Part shown: positions 48,516-59,806 of the stretch, piece after piece | How positions within the stretch are numbered: the first letter of the stretch is position 1 | Layout: every line of letters starts with the position of its first letter | Source of the DNA: Rhodosorus marinus | Taxonomy: Eukaryota > Rhodophyta > Stylonematophyceae > Stylonematales > Stylonemataceae | Assembly: GCA_029953675.1 (NCBI GenBank) | Contig: JAMWBK010000008.1 | Span: 1,769,001-1,833,000, forward strand | DNA: 64,000 nucleotides | Direction of reading: 5' to 3' | The notes under the pieces: generated by a model | What the model was told of the DNA's origin: nothing | Seen by the model: the letters and a program-made list of their open reading frames with translations, nothing else | The model's database searches: none | Translations under genes and position numbers: made by a program

Positions 48516-50526
48516 CTTTACTCCTAAATCTATTGATACAATCGTTCACTCATTGAGGCCAAAGCGTTCCTTCACTCCAACTTTCAGTCCTCCGAGATCT
48601 TACTCCTCATACGAAAGCGATTCCACTTCCGAAAGCTAACAGATTCGACCCAAAGCTCGTCCTCACTTTCGTTAGAACAAAGCTCTTCGGAACTTAATCA
48701 CCTCGAAGACTTGTTCAAGCGATTCTATAAAGCCCCTATCGTAGGTCTTGAACTTGACTCAATAGCGTCCCTAATCTCAATGTCTTCTTCGTCAGTTTCT
48801 ATATGCCAAACTTGTCTTCCTCAGTACACAAACGAGTCGAGTTATGGATCTTGTGAACGGGTCGTCTGGACGGAGGCGATCAGCGTATATTCTCATTGGG
48901 CTATGATAAGAGCTCTGTGAGTTTGTCCCTTTGAATACTGCTGGTCTCTTCCGTTCTGTTGGCATACGACGATCAAATCGTGGTCGCTTTTAAGGTTCAA
49001 AGGTTGATCGAGAAGTTCAGTTGAGAAGATCACGGATTCGATGCACCTCTTGTTAGGAGAGACCTACACCTACGGCTTGAGAAGCTTGTCTTACTCATGA
49101 CGTAACAGAGTCGATTTGTTGATTGTCAGAACGGATCGTCCCGCGGAAGTTTTGACTGCTCTCTGATGAGAACTCGGTAAGGTTGTCCGTTTTGAGACTG
49201 CTGGTCTCGCCCATGACATAGAATGAAAGAACTTGTTGTGCTGCGCGTGTGAAGATCAAATCGTTTGTCCCAGCAGCTTTTGAGTTTTGCTTAACCAGCT
49301 TCGCTGAAAAGAGTTGCGGATTCTCGTTGAATCTCTAGTTCGGGAAGCTACGGGGGTGCCTCATATCAGCGAGGACGGCTGGGCCATGGACTTTGGAAAG
49401 GTTTCAGGGAGGTATGCGATTGCCCTTCTATTTTTTTTTACGACAAGCGTTTGGAACACCGCCTTATCCGCTCCGAGGGTGACATCGGAGCGGATAGCGG
49501 TGGGGCACCACTGCGGTTTGTGATCAATATCCCAACCGCTGAGTCGCGGGTTTGATTCATACGTGCAAAGGAACGTTGGACCAAGGTAATACCTACTAAT
49601 GCCTGTTTTCGTAGAGTTCATGAGCTCGATGTAGCCTCTGCGGCATGTGACCCTCAACAACCCAACTTGAACCCTAACTCAAGGGACATGCGCTCGCTAA
49701 GAAACTGGATCGCTGGCCACTCAGATCCTTACCTCAACCTCGAATCGTTTCTAATGGTTCCATTCATAGTAAGAATCTTTCAGTGAGACACGCGATCACC
49801 ATCGTCACACGGGCTGAGACGAACCGGTCATCCTATAGCGGTGGGCTTGAAGCCAATCCTAACAAACTCTAAATTAACGGTGTCACAATCTAGATTTATA
49901 GCTAAATACAATTTCGAAATATAATATCAGAAACTAGTAATCCTAATTTTCGTCACTAAACGTTCTTAAAATTCCTTTTTATTTCTCGCGCTTATCCCAG
50001 CTTCTGACAGTATAAAAAACAAGACTATTTACTAAGGAAGCTCGCGATAGTGGCTTTCCCTCGAACACTATAAGAGAGAGAGAGGGGGGTTGGGCTGAAG
50101 AAGAAAGCAAAGAGCAACGGAAACAGCGCCAACCGCATCTGTGGGCTGGCTTGTCTGCTAGAGACTGATGAACGACCAACCCCGAGATCAACTGGACTCC
50201 TTTCTTTCTTCTAGCCCTCCGCACGCCCAACCTGTCTCAAAACCAGAGTTCCGTCTGTTGTTGAAATTTTTGTTTTTTGTTTTGGTTCTCGGTTTTCCTG
50301 AACTCGTGATGTTGAAAGTGAGGACGGGTCTTAGGCAAAGTTCTCATCGTCGTGATACTTCAGCATCGATTCTATACACATTGTCGACCTGCAGTGACCT
50401 CTCTCTCCTGCAAACGGGTCAGACAGGAGCTCAGTTGCGTATCGCGGTACTATTCCCTCAGGTATTTGCTTATTCCAGCTGCTTGAGGAGCGATGACTCC
50501 ACCGTGGAATACAAGCATCACGAAAA
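48516..50526. other. Intergenic region with a diverged duplication
   Basis: About 2 kb without a supported gene. Two related segments, about 48880-48985 and 49155-49270, share ATGAGA/ATAAGAGCTC, GTTTGTCC.TTT, GACTGCTGGTCTC and GATCAAATCGT. A hairpin at 49465-49496 is listed separately. A short GA tract lies at 50072-50085. Confidence 0.5.
49465..49496. repeat. Perfect 12-bp inverted repeat with 8-nt loop
   Basis: Arms 49465-49476 and 49485-49496 (TATCCGCTCCGA and its complement) around GGGTGACA. With one bulge the pairing extends into flanking CCGC/GCGG. GC-rich, so it would fold stably in RNA. Its role is unknown. Confidence 0.85.
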
Positions 50527-50961
50527 TTAGTGGTCATACGCTGCCTGAGAGCTCGAACTTGCACGCGGTTGACTACCTTTGAGCTTATCCCTGTTTATCT
50601 TCAGCATCGTGTTTCTCTCAGTGAGCTCGTTGACAAATTCGATGAGATACGCATTTCTTTCTTCAAGCCTCTTCATTTCCGCTTTCTTAAGCAGCCGACT
50701 CTTTTTCGCAGATTCTCGATTTCGATTGAGTCGAGCCTGGCGAGTGCTAATAACTTTACCACTGGAGGAAGGCGCACTAATTGGCCTCTCGCTGCCATTT
50801 CGTTCGATTCTAGTCATCATCTCGTCTAACATAAGCGTCTTTGGTGAGCATTCTAAACGTTTCCCTTCTCCCCCGGCGCTCGAACTTCCCCTCTCCGGAG
50901 TCACAATTGAAGCCTCCTTCTTCTCTGGACTCATATGCAGCATCACCGCAGCACTCGTCAT
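50527..50961 (-). CDS. bZIP transcription factor
   Basis: From the ATG at 50961 the product is 144 residues. The basic region RQARLNRNRESAKKSR has the canonical N-x7-R spacing (NRESAKKSR), and is followed by heptads with hydrophobic positions (LLKKAEMKRLEERNAYLIEF, then VNELTERNTMLKINRDKL). A Ser/Pro/Glu-rich N-terminus of about 75 residues precedes it. The open frame continues upstream to 51330 and includes two hydrophobic stretches (ALSLCLLLVPCFSSIPF and FYVLHFILLAGA) just before this ATG. If translation started upstream, near 51130, the factor would have a membrane-spanning N-terminus. Upstream intron structure is not resolvable. Confidence 0.85.
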   Translation of the reverse strand: MTSAAVMLHMSPEKKEASIVTPERGSSSAGGEGKRLECSPKTLMLDEMMTRIERNGSERPISAPSSSGKVISTRQARLNRNRESAKKSRLLKKAEMKRLEERNAYLIEFVNELTERNTMLKINRDKLKGSQPRASSSSQAAYDH

Positions 50962-53900
50962 CGCACCTGCCAGAAGAATAAAATGGAGAACGTAGAAATT
51001 CCAAACCGTTGAGAAGCTATTGACTACTCTCTTTCGGCTAACATCGAAGGGAATTGAGGAAAAGCAAGGAACAAGAAGAAGACACAGTGACAGAGCTATA
51101 CGGTTGGCTTCATTACCATAAAAATCCATATCACTCATTCCCCGATGTCCCAACCACAACTCTCCGTCTCCTAGTCCAGTATCACCAACGTCTTCTTCCA
51201 TTACATGAACCTCCCCGATTGTCACACCTTGCATTCTTCCAGGCCCTCCTAGAACCTCCGTCCTCCTCCCACCAAACCAACAGCCAACCAAGTCTCTTCC
51301 AATCCTCTCCCCCAAAACCTCACGGGCCACAACCTATGGTGATATCCTCGTTAGCAACCCGATATCAATCACCATAGACGCTTCCGTCAACCACCTTCCC
51401 CCTCATCCTCCCCAAGCCCCACCCTCATAACCTCGCTTCTATCCCCTCCTAATATCTACATTCCCTCTCCTACCCCAACTTCCCTCCCACTATCTTAAAC
51501 CTCTCCCAGTCCAACCCAACCCCCCCTCCCCGAACTCTCCCCCACAAAACTATCTCAAACCTCTCCCAAACCTTCACCTTCCTTCCCCCCCCCGGACAAA
51601 CTCGTACATGTTCACGCGGGTATGTTGAACATTCACACCGAAATATAATTTCACTACAACAATCTACCTGCACATGAATTTAACTGTCATATTCTTATTC
51701 AATCTAAATAAACCGATGTTCCTGAATAAATTTAAAATAAAACAAGATATATTTCAGTCAAAACAGTAATAGACTGAATAAATATTTGACAGTTAAAAGA
51801 AAACTTGGAATCTTACGAATTGGCTCAGGAGGCCAGGGGACGCAGAAAGAAAATTTATGAGATCGCTTGGAGTTACATAACTTATTCCAAAAAATACGAA
51901 CAGAAGAATGGCTTGAGGACCTCCTTCAATTCTGAATTAAAAATATGATTTATACATAACTTTTGGGTGAGCTCCTTTTTTCTTTGTTTTTGGAGGGGGT
52001 TGTTTCTAGTTTTCAAGCGCATCCTCCGGTAATGGTGGTGTACTTATTCCCCTACCCCCCCTTCAGAATCCGCATATCTTTGATTTTGATGCATTTTGGA
52101 GGATATCTGTCGCATCCTTTACTCATCAATCCCCCCCCCCTTTTCTTTTACGGTTGCTCACGGCTTTTAGCCCACCACCCTATTTTTTTCGTAAAATACG
52201 GACGTATTTCCTTTTCTGAAAAATTAATAACCCCTGATAAAAATAATAGCATTACTCGGTCAAACCGTTTTCTTTTGTTTGTTTCATCAGGCTTCTTTAT
52301 TGTGAAATAGATAGTTGATTGAGCTAGATAGAATAGGGGTTTTTTGGTTCCACGTTTATCGAATATCGAAAATTATTAAAGCTATTATCAATGTACGAAA
52401 CATTTTTTATGGGGTAGTTAATGGGTAGTAAAAAAGCAAAACAAGTAGAACCTTCAAACTGCCCAGAAGCAAAGGAGAAGAAGAAAGAAGGAACCCCCAG
52501 TTCACACACACACATCCGACAGGGAGGGGGGGGGGAGGGGGAGGGGAAATTGACGAACGCCGGGTTGCACTTGTTTTTATTAGCAAGTGATTCCTAAGAC
52601 TTGATTGGTGGACTCAGCAGACACTTCGAGAGAGATTTTCCAACCAGCAGTTTTCCTTGGAAAAAAATATTCGTTTTTTTCCCCCCAGAAGATGATAGGA
52701 TGAGAACGAGGAGAAGGAAAAGATAGAGACGTTTTGTTGGGGGTGGTGGTGGGGGTGTGGGGTGTGGGTAGTGTTCGTTTTTGAAAATAAATTACAACGA
52801 AAAATCTGATTATCTCATAAAATCCAAAAAAACATAGGCTCAAGGATCCATTTTGATTTTTCACGTTGTTTTTTCGGAGATTTCCAAATTCGGTGGAGAC
52901 CGGAAAGGTGAGCGGGAGGGTAGAGGGGGTGAGAGGTTCGGCGAGAATGGGTGAGGAGAGGATGAGAGGGGAGGGGAGGGGGGAGGAGGGAGGTGGTGGT
53001 AAAAAGTAGGCTTGCCTTCCAAAACCAAAAAGGAACGAGCGTATAACACGTGTCCCATTTTTGGATGCTATTCAGCGACTACTTTCTTGAAGTATATACG
53101 CCGGGGAGGGTTGAAAATTAATTTAAAAAGAGAGGGTAGAAAATTGGGTGAGCAAATTGACTAGGGAGTTTCGATACAGCAGAGAATTCAGTAATTATAG
53201 TTATTTTTGGTGGGTTTTTTTGGATGAGGTTTGTTGGTTTTGGTGGTGCGGGAAATGTGGGGGATTAGTATTCTCATCAAGAGCTGATGCGTGGGTGAGC
53301 GAAGCTCGCCAGGGGGGAAGAAGGTGGAGGGGGGTTTTTTTTTTTTTTTGGAGATCCTTTTGGCTTTTTTTGGTTGGGGTTGATCTTTTGTCTTGTTTGG
53401 GTACATGAAGCGTAGGGTTAGTAGTGCGTACAGGTTACGCTTTTGGGACGGGAAGTTTGTTTGTAGTGGTGAGATTTGATTGAGAATCGTAATGGGATGT
53501 TGGAGGGAACCACAAAAATGTGGGGGTTCAGGATAAAACGCCCTTTTTTGAGAGATGTTGAGCTGTGAGGGCTGCTGCGTTGTGTTCTGAAGCTCAATCG
53601 CACTTTGTCACAGTTGTCTGTAATCTTCTTTTCTTGTGTTTTTGTTTTTCCACTCCCCAATTCCGGCCGCTCGCTTGGATTTTATTTCTATTTTTTTTGA
53701 GCATGTAAGGGTTCATGTGTCTCGACTTATTCGATCTCATCAACGTGTTCGTTCACTAGCACATCGGTGCGCTGGTAAGCGGTTCTTCTTCTTTCTTTTC
53801 TTGTTTGGGTTCGTACTTGGCTAGCATTTGTGCATTCCAGGGTTCGGTTGAGGTTGAAAATATCGGTGAGGAGTGTCCAATGCGTGAATAGTTTGTCCTG

Positions 53901-54686
53901 ATTTCGGGTGTGCTTTTGCAGAGCTCAAGTTGACCAGTCCGGATGTGGGCTCACCCAAGATTGAAACAAAAACTAGATAGAGGATCAACAAGCAGCGACG
54001 GAAGGGCCTGCTGTTTGCACTTAAATGCATGATATCCGTTTTGCAACTCATCCAGGGCTACTACTCAACGGGGCAAAATGATGGGCCGCGAGCTTTCCGT
54101 GTTTTCGCTCGCCAGGTCGACCTCTCGGTTTTTTTGCTTCAGCTCGTAGAAACGTAAGTGGTCGGAGACGACTTCAGACAAGCTTCTTGTTTCGAGGTCG
54201 CCGAATTCTCGACAAAATTTCACGAGGCACAACGTATAGATTTTCCTCATCGTTCGAACGTAATAGACGTATCCAAAGCCGACATATTGGGACAGAGTGA
54301 ATTGGGCGAGCTATGAGCTTGAATTCGTGCGACGCGTTTCAGCGTGCAATTTGGGGTTCCCTACTAAGCGTTCATATCCTACGCCCTTTTCAACGGACCT
54401 GCAGTCTTGAGAAGGAAAACTTAATGGTCGCAAGAGACATTCCTGCGTATTTCGAGAAAGCACGGACGAGCGCGTCGCCTCAGTATTTAATCTGTGTCCC
54501 TCTTCTCGGCTGATTTTAGCCGCGTACGTTCCGTGCGGCATAATTTGAAAGTTAGCATATCAAAAGCGAGTAGGTTTCATCCGCTAGTAGTAATTGGTCG
54601 CTTTGGGATCCATTCCATGTACAAAAGTTTGGCTCTCGGTTCAGTAGCCAGAAACCAAAAAAGAATTAGCTCGAGCAAGTCGTGTC
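50962..54686. other. Long intergenic region, no firm gene
   Basis: About 3.7 kb. The minus strand carries a small ORF 54065-54250 (61 codons) with amphipathic, coding-like composition (VVSDHLRFYELKQKNREVDL), perhaps an exon of an unrecognised gene. The rest is homopolymer-rich: C/G runs near 51590, 52130, 52525-52545, 52740 and 52980, AT-rich blocks at 51660-51960 and 52200-52440, and a T run of about 16 near 53334. Confidence 0.45.
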
Positions 54687-56564
54687 CTAGCCCACGGTCT
54701 TTCCATCGTTCGCAGGTACTGTGTTGGACGCGTAGTCGGGTCGAATTTCGTTCGGCCGCTTGGGAACCGGCGATCTTGGAGACTTATAAATGATGAACAA
54801 GAGCAGCGCCCGAACACACATCATCAGGTTAAGCGCAGCCCAAATCGCCTGTAGCGGAAGGCTGAGCTGCTTCACTAGACTGAGGCCCGCCCATGCACAA
54901 GCACAAGCCACTGTGACCGCCGCGGCAAGTGTGGTAAACTGTCGGCCCCCGGAGTAGATTCCGTCGAAGACAAACACCATGGCGTTGATGGGCATTGTGT
55001 ATGCCATGATCGGGAAGCTCTTCCTCAGAAGGTTCACCACGTTCGGATCCGCGGTGAACGCTGTGGAAAACCACCCGGAACATAGAGTTAGCACAACACT
55101 GAACGATACGCCCAATAGAAACCCGACTTGCAGAACCCTAATTCAGCAGTTAGATAGACGGGCCACAAAAGACTTAGCAGCAGGCCCCTTGAGCAAATTC
55201 ACCACCAGCCAAATTACTATTTGGAGATGCTATTTCGTCGATCGTACCTGTTCGATGCCTGTCTTGCTGTCTCATAATCTCCCCTTCCGAGGTTAACGGG
55301 AATGAGGGATTGCGCTGCGACGGACATGGAATCAAGCAATCGCGAAAATAGCGTCCATATCTGCCTGCCGATTTCAAACGCCGCCAGATTGACGCTGCCT
55401 TTCGATGCCGCAGTTGCTGTCGCGAAGGAAACGGTGGACATGATTGACAGCGTTCGGACGGACAAGATAACGCCAGTTTTCAGCAACGGAACTACTTTTG
55501 TCAACTCCGGAGGCCTCCTGAGATCGGACACCTTCAGAAGACCTTTCCTGACCATGAGGATGAACAGCCCAGTTGAAAGCGTGATTTGTCCCATAGCAGT
55601 CGCCAGACCAGCCCCGATAACTCCCATCTTGTAGTAGAAGATCAGCAGTGGGAACAGAGTTAGGTTCACCACATCCGCGATAATTCCCACAAAGAACGGT
55701 GTCCTAGTATCTTGATAACCGCGAAACGCTGCCTGACAAACCATGATCGACAGAAAGAACGGTGCGGCAAGAATTCTCGCCCTCAAGTACGACTTGGCGT
55801 ACGGAAGGACAAGCGTATTGGCACCGAAGAACTGCACAATTGGGCTTGTGAATGCAGACAGGACAATGACTGCTGTCATGCCAGCGATGAAGGCAATCCA
55901 CAGAGCCGAAGCTATGGTTCTCGAAGCCAATTCTCGATCCCCTCGACCGAAGGCCTCTGCGATCTGTGGCGTGGTTACCATCCCCAAAAAGTTAAAACAT
56001 GTAAAGGACAAATTGAAAACGTTGTTGCTGATTCCCACGCCACCAAGTGAGAGAGCACCGAGGCGGCCCAGAAACGCCGTATCCGCCAGCGCGACGAGCG
56101 GATCCAAGGCAAGAGCACCGAGAGCTGGAATAGACAACTTGGCTATCTCCCGATCCACTTCAGATTGTGTGAAGATCTCGCGAACACTCTTTTGTACATT
56201 CTGCAGCCGGACCGGGATGGAAACAAATCACGCTCGTCTCGATGAGCACAAGAAGTAATGAAATCATGATAACGTGGGAAGATATTTCGTGGCCTCGACC
56301 CCTCTAAACTAACAATCTCTTAGGCCAACCTGATCGTACCTGAAGGAACACTGGTCGCTCAGTGACAACAACCTCTTCGTCGGCTGCTGCTTCCTCCTCT
56401 TCGAAACTGTCAAGTTTATCCGAACTGGGCGTGTCCGCGATTTTTGCGTGCGTCAATTCCCTCCCTCGTTTTCGACAATCCCATCGTTTCCAGACCAACC
56501 CCTTACGAGACTCAACCGCTCTGTTGTTTCCAGCTGGTACACTAGGCACGAAACCTCCGACCAT
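54687..56564 (-). CDS. MATE family transporter of the DinF type, three exons
   Basis: Exons 56564-56340, 56200-55248 and 55137-54687 total 542 residues. The membrane body starts at about residue 90: EIAKLSIPALGALALDPLVA is the typical MATE/DinF N-terminus, and DTAFLGRLGALSLGGVGISN, SYLRARILAAPFF, AFRGYQDTRTPF and FEIGRQIWTLFSRLLDSMSV with VAAQSLIPV follow the family pattern. About 12 hydrophobic segments are present. These carriers export organic cations or other small molecules using proton or sodium gradients. In plants and algae this subgroup includes plastid-membrane members; here the N-terminal 85 residues are Ser/Arg then acidic (FEEEEAAADEEV), compatible with organelle targeting but not proof. 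Introns are 110 and 139 nt. Confidence 0.93.
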
Positions 56565-58110
56565 CGAAAAAAACAGTCGGCGCTCTTCAAACTCCCCTAC
56601 ACCCCCCAACGGGAAGCCCACTCAGATATTCACAATATTACAGCACTTTCTTACTGAACCACAATGGGCCAAAAAAAACAGAAATAAAAATACCCACCCC
56701 ACTCCTCTCCTCCCTCCCACAACTGCTAGCAACTTCAAACCACCAATTAAAAACGTCTATAAAGCACTCTCCTCACGCTCCGCTAGACAACGATTTGCAA
56801 ACGGACCATCCAGTTGATACCACCAACAAGCACAGATCGAGGGGGAACGTTATCTCAAAAAGGAATAGAAGGTCTCAAGATACTAAACTCCAGTCATCCA
56901 AAATCTCTCCTCAATCTCAACGCTAATCCGTTACCCCCAGCCTGATCAAACTAAAACAAGGAAATACCTATTCAAACAGGATACGTAGAGACTTTTACTT
57001 TTCCTCTTTCTTTCCCATCCTTCCCAACTTCAACCCCCAACCCCCCTCCCGCGCCTCCCCCACATACCCACAAAAAAAGCATCTTCATTCCATCGCAGCC
57101 GGCGCACCGACAGTGCCACCCATTTCCCCCACTTTCGTCCAAATGGGGTTTTGTGAAAACCGCTTTCCCACCGAGGTCATGGGAAATGACTCAATTTAAC
57201 TGTCATCCACGAACGCCCTAAATATCTCTCAAGGCTAGCTTTGTGATGAAAGAGTAAATTCTTTATTGTAAATAAAACGAGAGTATATGACGAGAATAAA
57301 TGTATTTAAGAAATGTTTTTGCATAGGTGACAATTAATTCATAGCTCGATTCACATGTTGGCTGACCGATTTACCGATTCGCTCTCTGAAAATTCTTTGA
57401 ATCGGATAGATCCCGTTTAGTGTCACTGATGCCCTGGATGATTTTTCTGAATTTTGAAGTTTGTGTTGATTAGATTGAAAATATGGAGCGTTAGAGGTTT
57501 TTCTTGATTGAATAAGGGATTCTGAGAGCAGATGGGAGAGATGACAGATAAGCGCATGCTTGCCGAATGCTATGATCGTGGAATTGAGATGGTGTTTTGC
57601 TTAATTATTAGAGGCCCTGAATTGGGCGGGGGTGGAGGTTCTGGATGCATTTATCTTACCCCCCTTATCCTAATTTTACGGGAAAAAAGGTAGATACATC
57701 TGGGCGATTATTTAATTTTCTAGATGAAATAAAAATGAGTATAGTGCGATGGTAGGCACGTATATCAACCCGTACATCAGCAATAGATTAACGCGATAGG
57801 TTTGTGAACGCGGACTTTTCGATGGGGTTGATCGAAGGAGCACGCAGACTCGAACAGGGCCAGGAGGTCAACCATAAACCCTAAATAGCTCATTTTCACA
57901 TTTATTTATAAAAATAACCATTTCCCGGCAATGTACGGTATCGAATTACCCCTAAGAAGTTGCGCGCAGCTTCGGGGTCAACAGAGTCAATCTTTGTGCT
58001 CATAATGACTGCGATAATGGCTGACGAAAAATAGGACAGACTGTATTATACAACCAATCACACTCTCGAAAACCACACGAGTCGTAATTTATTCTACTAT
58101 ACATGATAAC
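56565..58110. other. Intergenic region, no gene seen
   Basis: About 1.5 kb upstream of the MATE gene. C/A-rich from 56570 to 57130 and AT-rich after 57180. No ORF with coding character. Confidence 0.55.
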
Positions 58111-58788
58111 TCAAATGCAGACGTGGCACACGCCCCTTTCGTGCGGAGCTTTCTCCTTCGCAGTCTCCATCGGTTCCATAATGACTGAGATTTCTGAAAA
58201 CGAGTATCCTGGGGAAGCGGAAGAATTCATCCTTTGTTTTTCGGTTGAATTAAGATGGATGGATCTGGAAAGCAACGGCTTTGCTTGCGGAACTGAGTGA
58301 TCAGGCTTGCTCCGCCGAGCTGGCGATGGAAACGATGGGTCGTGCTTTGGGGGGGGGGGGAGTGTGGGGAGCGCAGGTGGATGCGATGGACAGGAATTCC
58401 GTTTAGTAGCATCCATAGTACACTGGGCATATATGAATTCCCTTGTTTCTAGTCTTTTATCTGGTCTTTGTCTCGTGAACAGTACGCAAGGACGTGGAGA
58501 GTTCTGATCTTGACCTGGATTTCCGTCTCGAGCGGGTGCCCCGTCGCATTTTCTTCTGTTTTTGGAAGGGGGAGGTGACTTTTGAAAGTAGCACCGCGAG
58601 TGACGGCCATGTTCATCTTTGATTCGCGATCGTAGGGTTTTACCGCGTTCGCCCGTGCACAAGCTTTCGGACATGGCCCGTGGTGCCTTGTTTGTTGAAA
58701 TTAAAGTGCTATTCAGGATGGCCAGATCGCTCCATGGAAACAGAATCTCCCCGGCATCGTAGTCGGGGAAAAAGTTTGCCGCGCCCAT
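58111..58788 (-). CDS. Hypothetical Pro/Ser-rich protein, weak support
   Basis: An open frame of 225 residues from the ATG at 58788. It is rich in Pro, Ser, Arg and Lys, with a poly-Pro stretch that arises from a G run on the plus strand (58340-58350). No domain, signal or coiled coil is apparent. It lies 0.27 kb downstream of the bHLH gene on the same strand, so it could be a separate small gene, a 3' UTR, or a chance frame. Confidence 0.3.
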   Translation of the reverse strand: MGAANFFPDYDAGEILFPWSDLAILNSTLISTNKAPRAMSESLCTGERGKTLRSRIKDEHGRHSRCYFQKSPPPSKNRRKCDGAPARDGNPGQDQNSPRPCVLFTRQRPDKRLETREFIYAQCTMDATKRNSCPSHPPALPTLPPPPKHDPSFPSPARRSKPDHSVPQAKPLLSRSIHLNSTEKQRMNSSASPGYSFSEISVIMEPMETAKEKAPHERGVCHVCI

Positions 58789-59053
58789 GTCTTCTGTCCC
58801 TTCCCCCTCCAAACTCAATGTCTGTTTCCGAAAGGGTCGCGCAGGGCTGGCTGGTAAGAAGAGTAGGATAAAAAATCACTTGATTTTTATAGAGATAGTT
58901 AAAAGTATTCGCACTCCAACATTTGGAGAGGTTGGTATTTCAATAGAACAAAAAAAATATACGGTTCAGTTCTCCACTATGGCTTCCATTACATCTCCCG
59001 CGCGGCTTCCATCTTCGAATAGCTCTCCGCCACGCCAGTCCTTGGCGCGCTTC

Positions 59054-59806
59054 CTAGTAAATTGCGAGTACGAGCTCGCTCAACAAAGTTCCCTGCGAGG
59101 GATCCATGATCTCATCCGTTGCCCCGCCAAACTCTTCCTCGTCCAGCTTGCCATGATGACCAGAGAAGATGCTCCGCGGATCAAAGTCACCCGTCTTCTT
59201 CTCCGTTAAGTCCCCCTGGTTCACAAGAAAGCTCGACTTCGACTCCGCGCTATGGTCCCCCGGCTGAAGACTCGAAAGCATCTCTATGTCTCCCCCCTTC
59301 GTACTATTCTCTCCGTTCAGTCCAATTTTCATTTCATACTCCTAGGGGAAAGAAGAAAGCTCTGTCGGTCAACACAGAGATTATCACTCACAACATGCGA
59401 CAGATGACCCCTCTCTCAAACCCACCTTCTTGTGCTTTTGCCACAACCATAAATTATCCGCTCTGAATCCTCTGTTCTCCTCCCGTAGCTGGTGGATTTC
59501 ATTGCGCAAGTATGTCTTGTCATTTCTCAACTCGAGTTTCTCATTCTTCAAAGTATCCAGTTCCTTCCTCGTCAGCGCAATCATTCCCTCTATTTCTTCC
59601 AACAAACGCGCCTGCCTTTGAATCTTCTCGCTGGCCCGAACTAGAATCTTCTCCTTATCCGACCGCCTGCCAAGCGCACGATTCCCGACCTCCTCCGATC
59701 CCGCTGAAGAAGAGAACAGCAGCGCCTGCAGTTCATCAAAGCGAGTGTGCATGAGCTCCCTTCGCTTCCTCTCCAGCGTCCTCTTCTTTCCCTTTGCACT
59801 ATCCAT
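59054..59806 (-). CDS. bHLH transcription factor with long coiled coil, two exons
   Basis: Exons 59806-59426 and 59341-59054 give 222 residues; the 84-nt intron is in phase 0. The first residues contain the basic-helix 1 region KKRTLERKRRELMHTRFDEL with the E-R-x-R-R core that contacts an E-box. A loop of about 20 residues leads to helix 2 (DKEKILVRASEKIQRQARLL). A leucine-rich coiled coil follows (IEGMIALTRKELDTLKNEKL, ELRNDKTYLRNEIHQLREEN). This layout, bHLH plus zipper with ExxxLKxEKxELRxEK repeats, resembles the plant ILR3/bHLH-IVc group that controls iron responses. That specific function is not established here. The C-terminal exon is polar and unrecognised. Confidence 0.85.

Noticed and set aside
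49510-49600. A tRNA-like segment (GGTTTGATTC resembling a T-arm)
   Set aside because: No acceptor stem, D-arm or anticodon arm could be paired around it.
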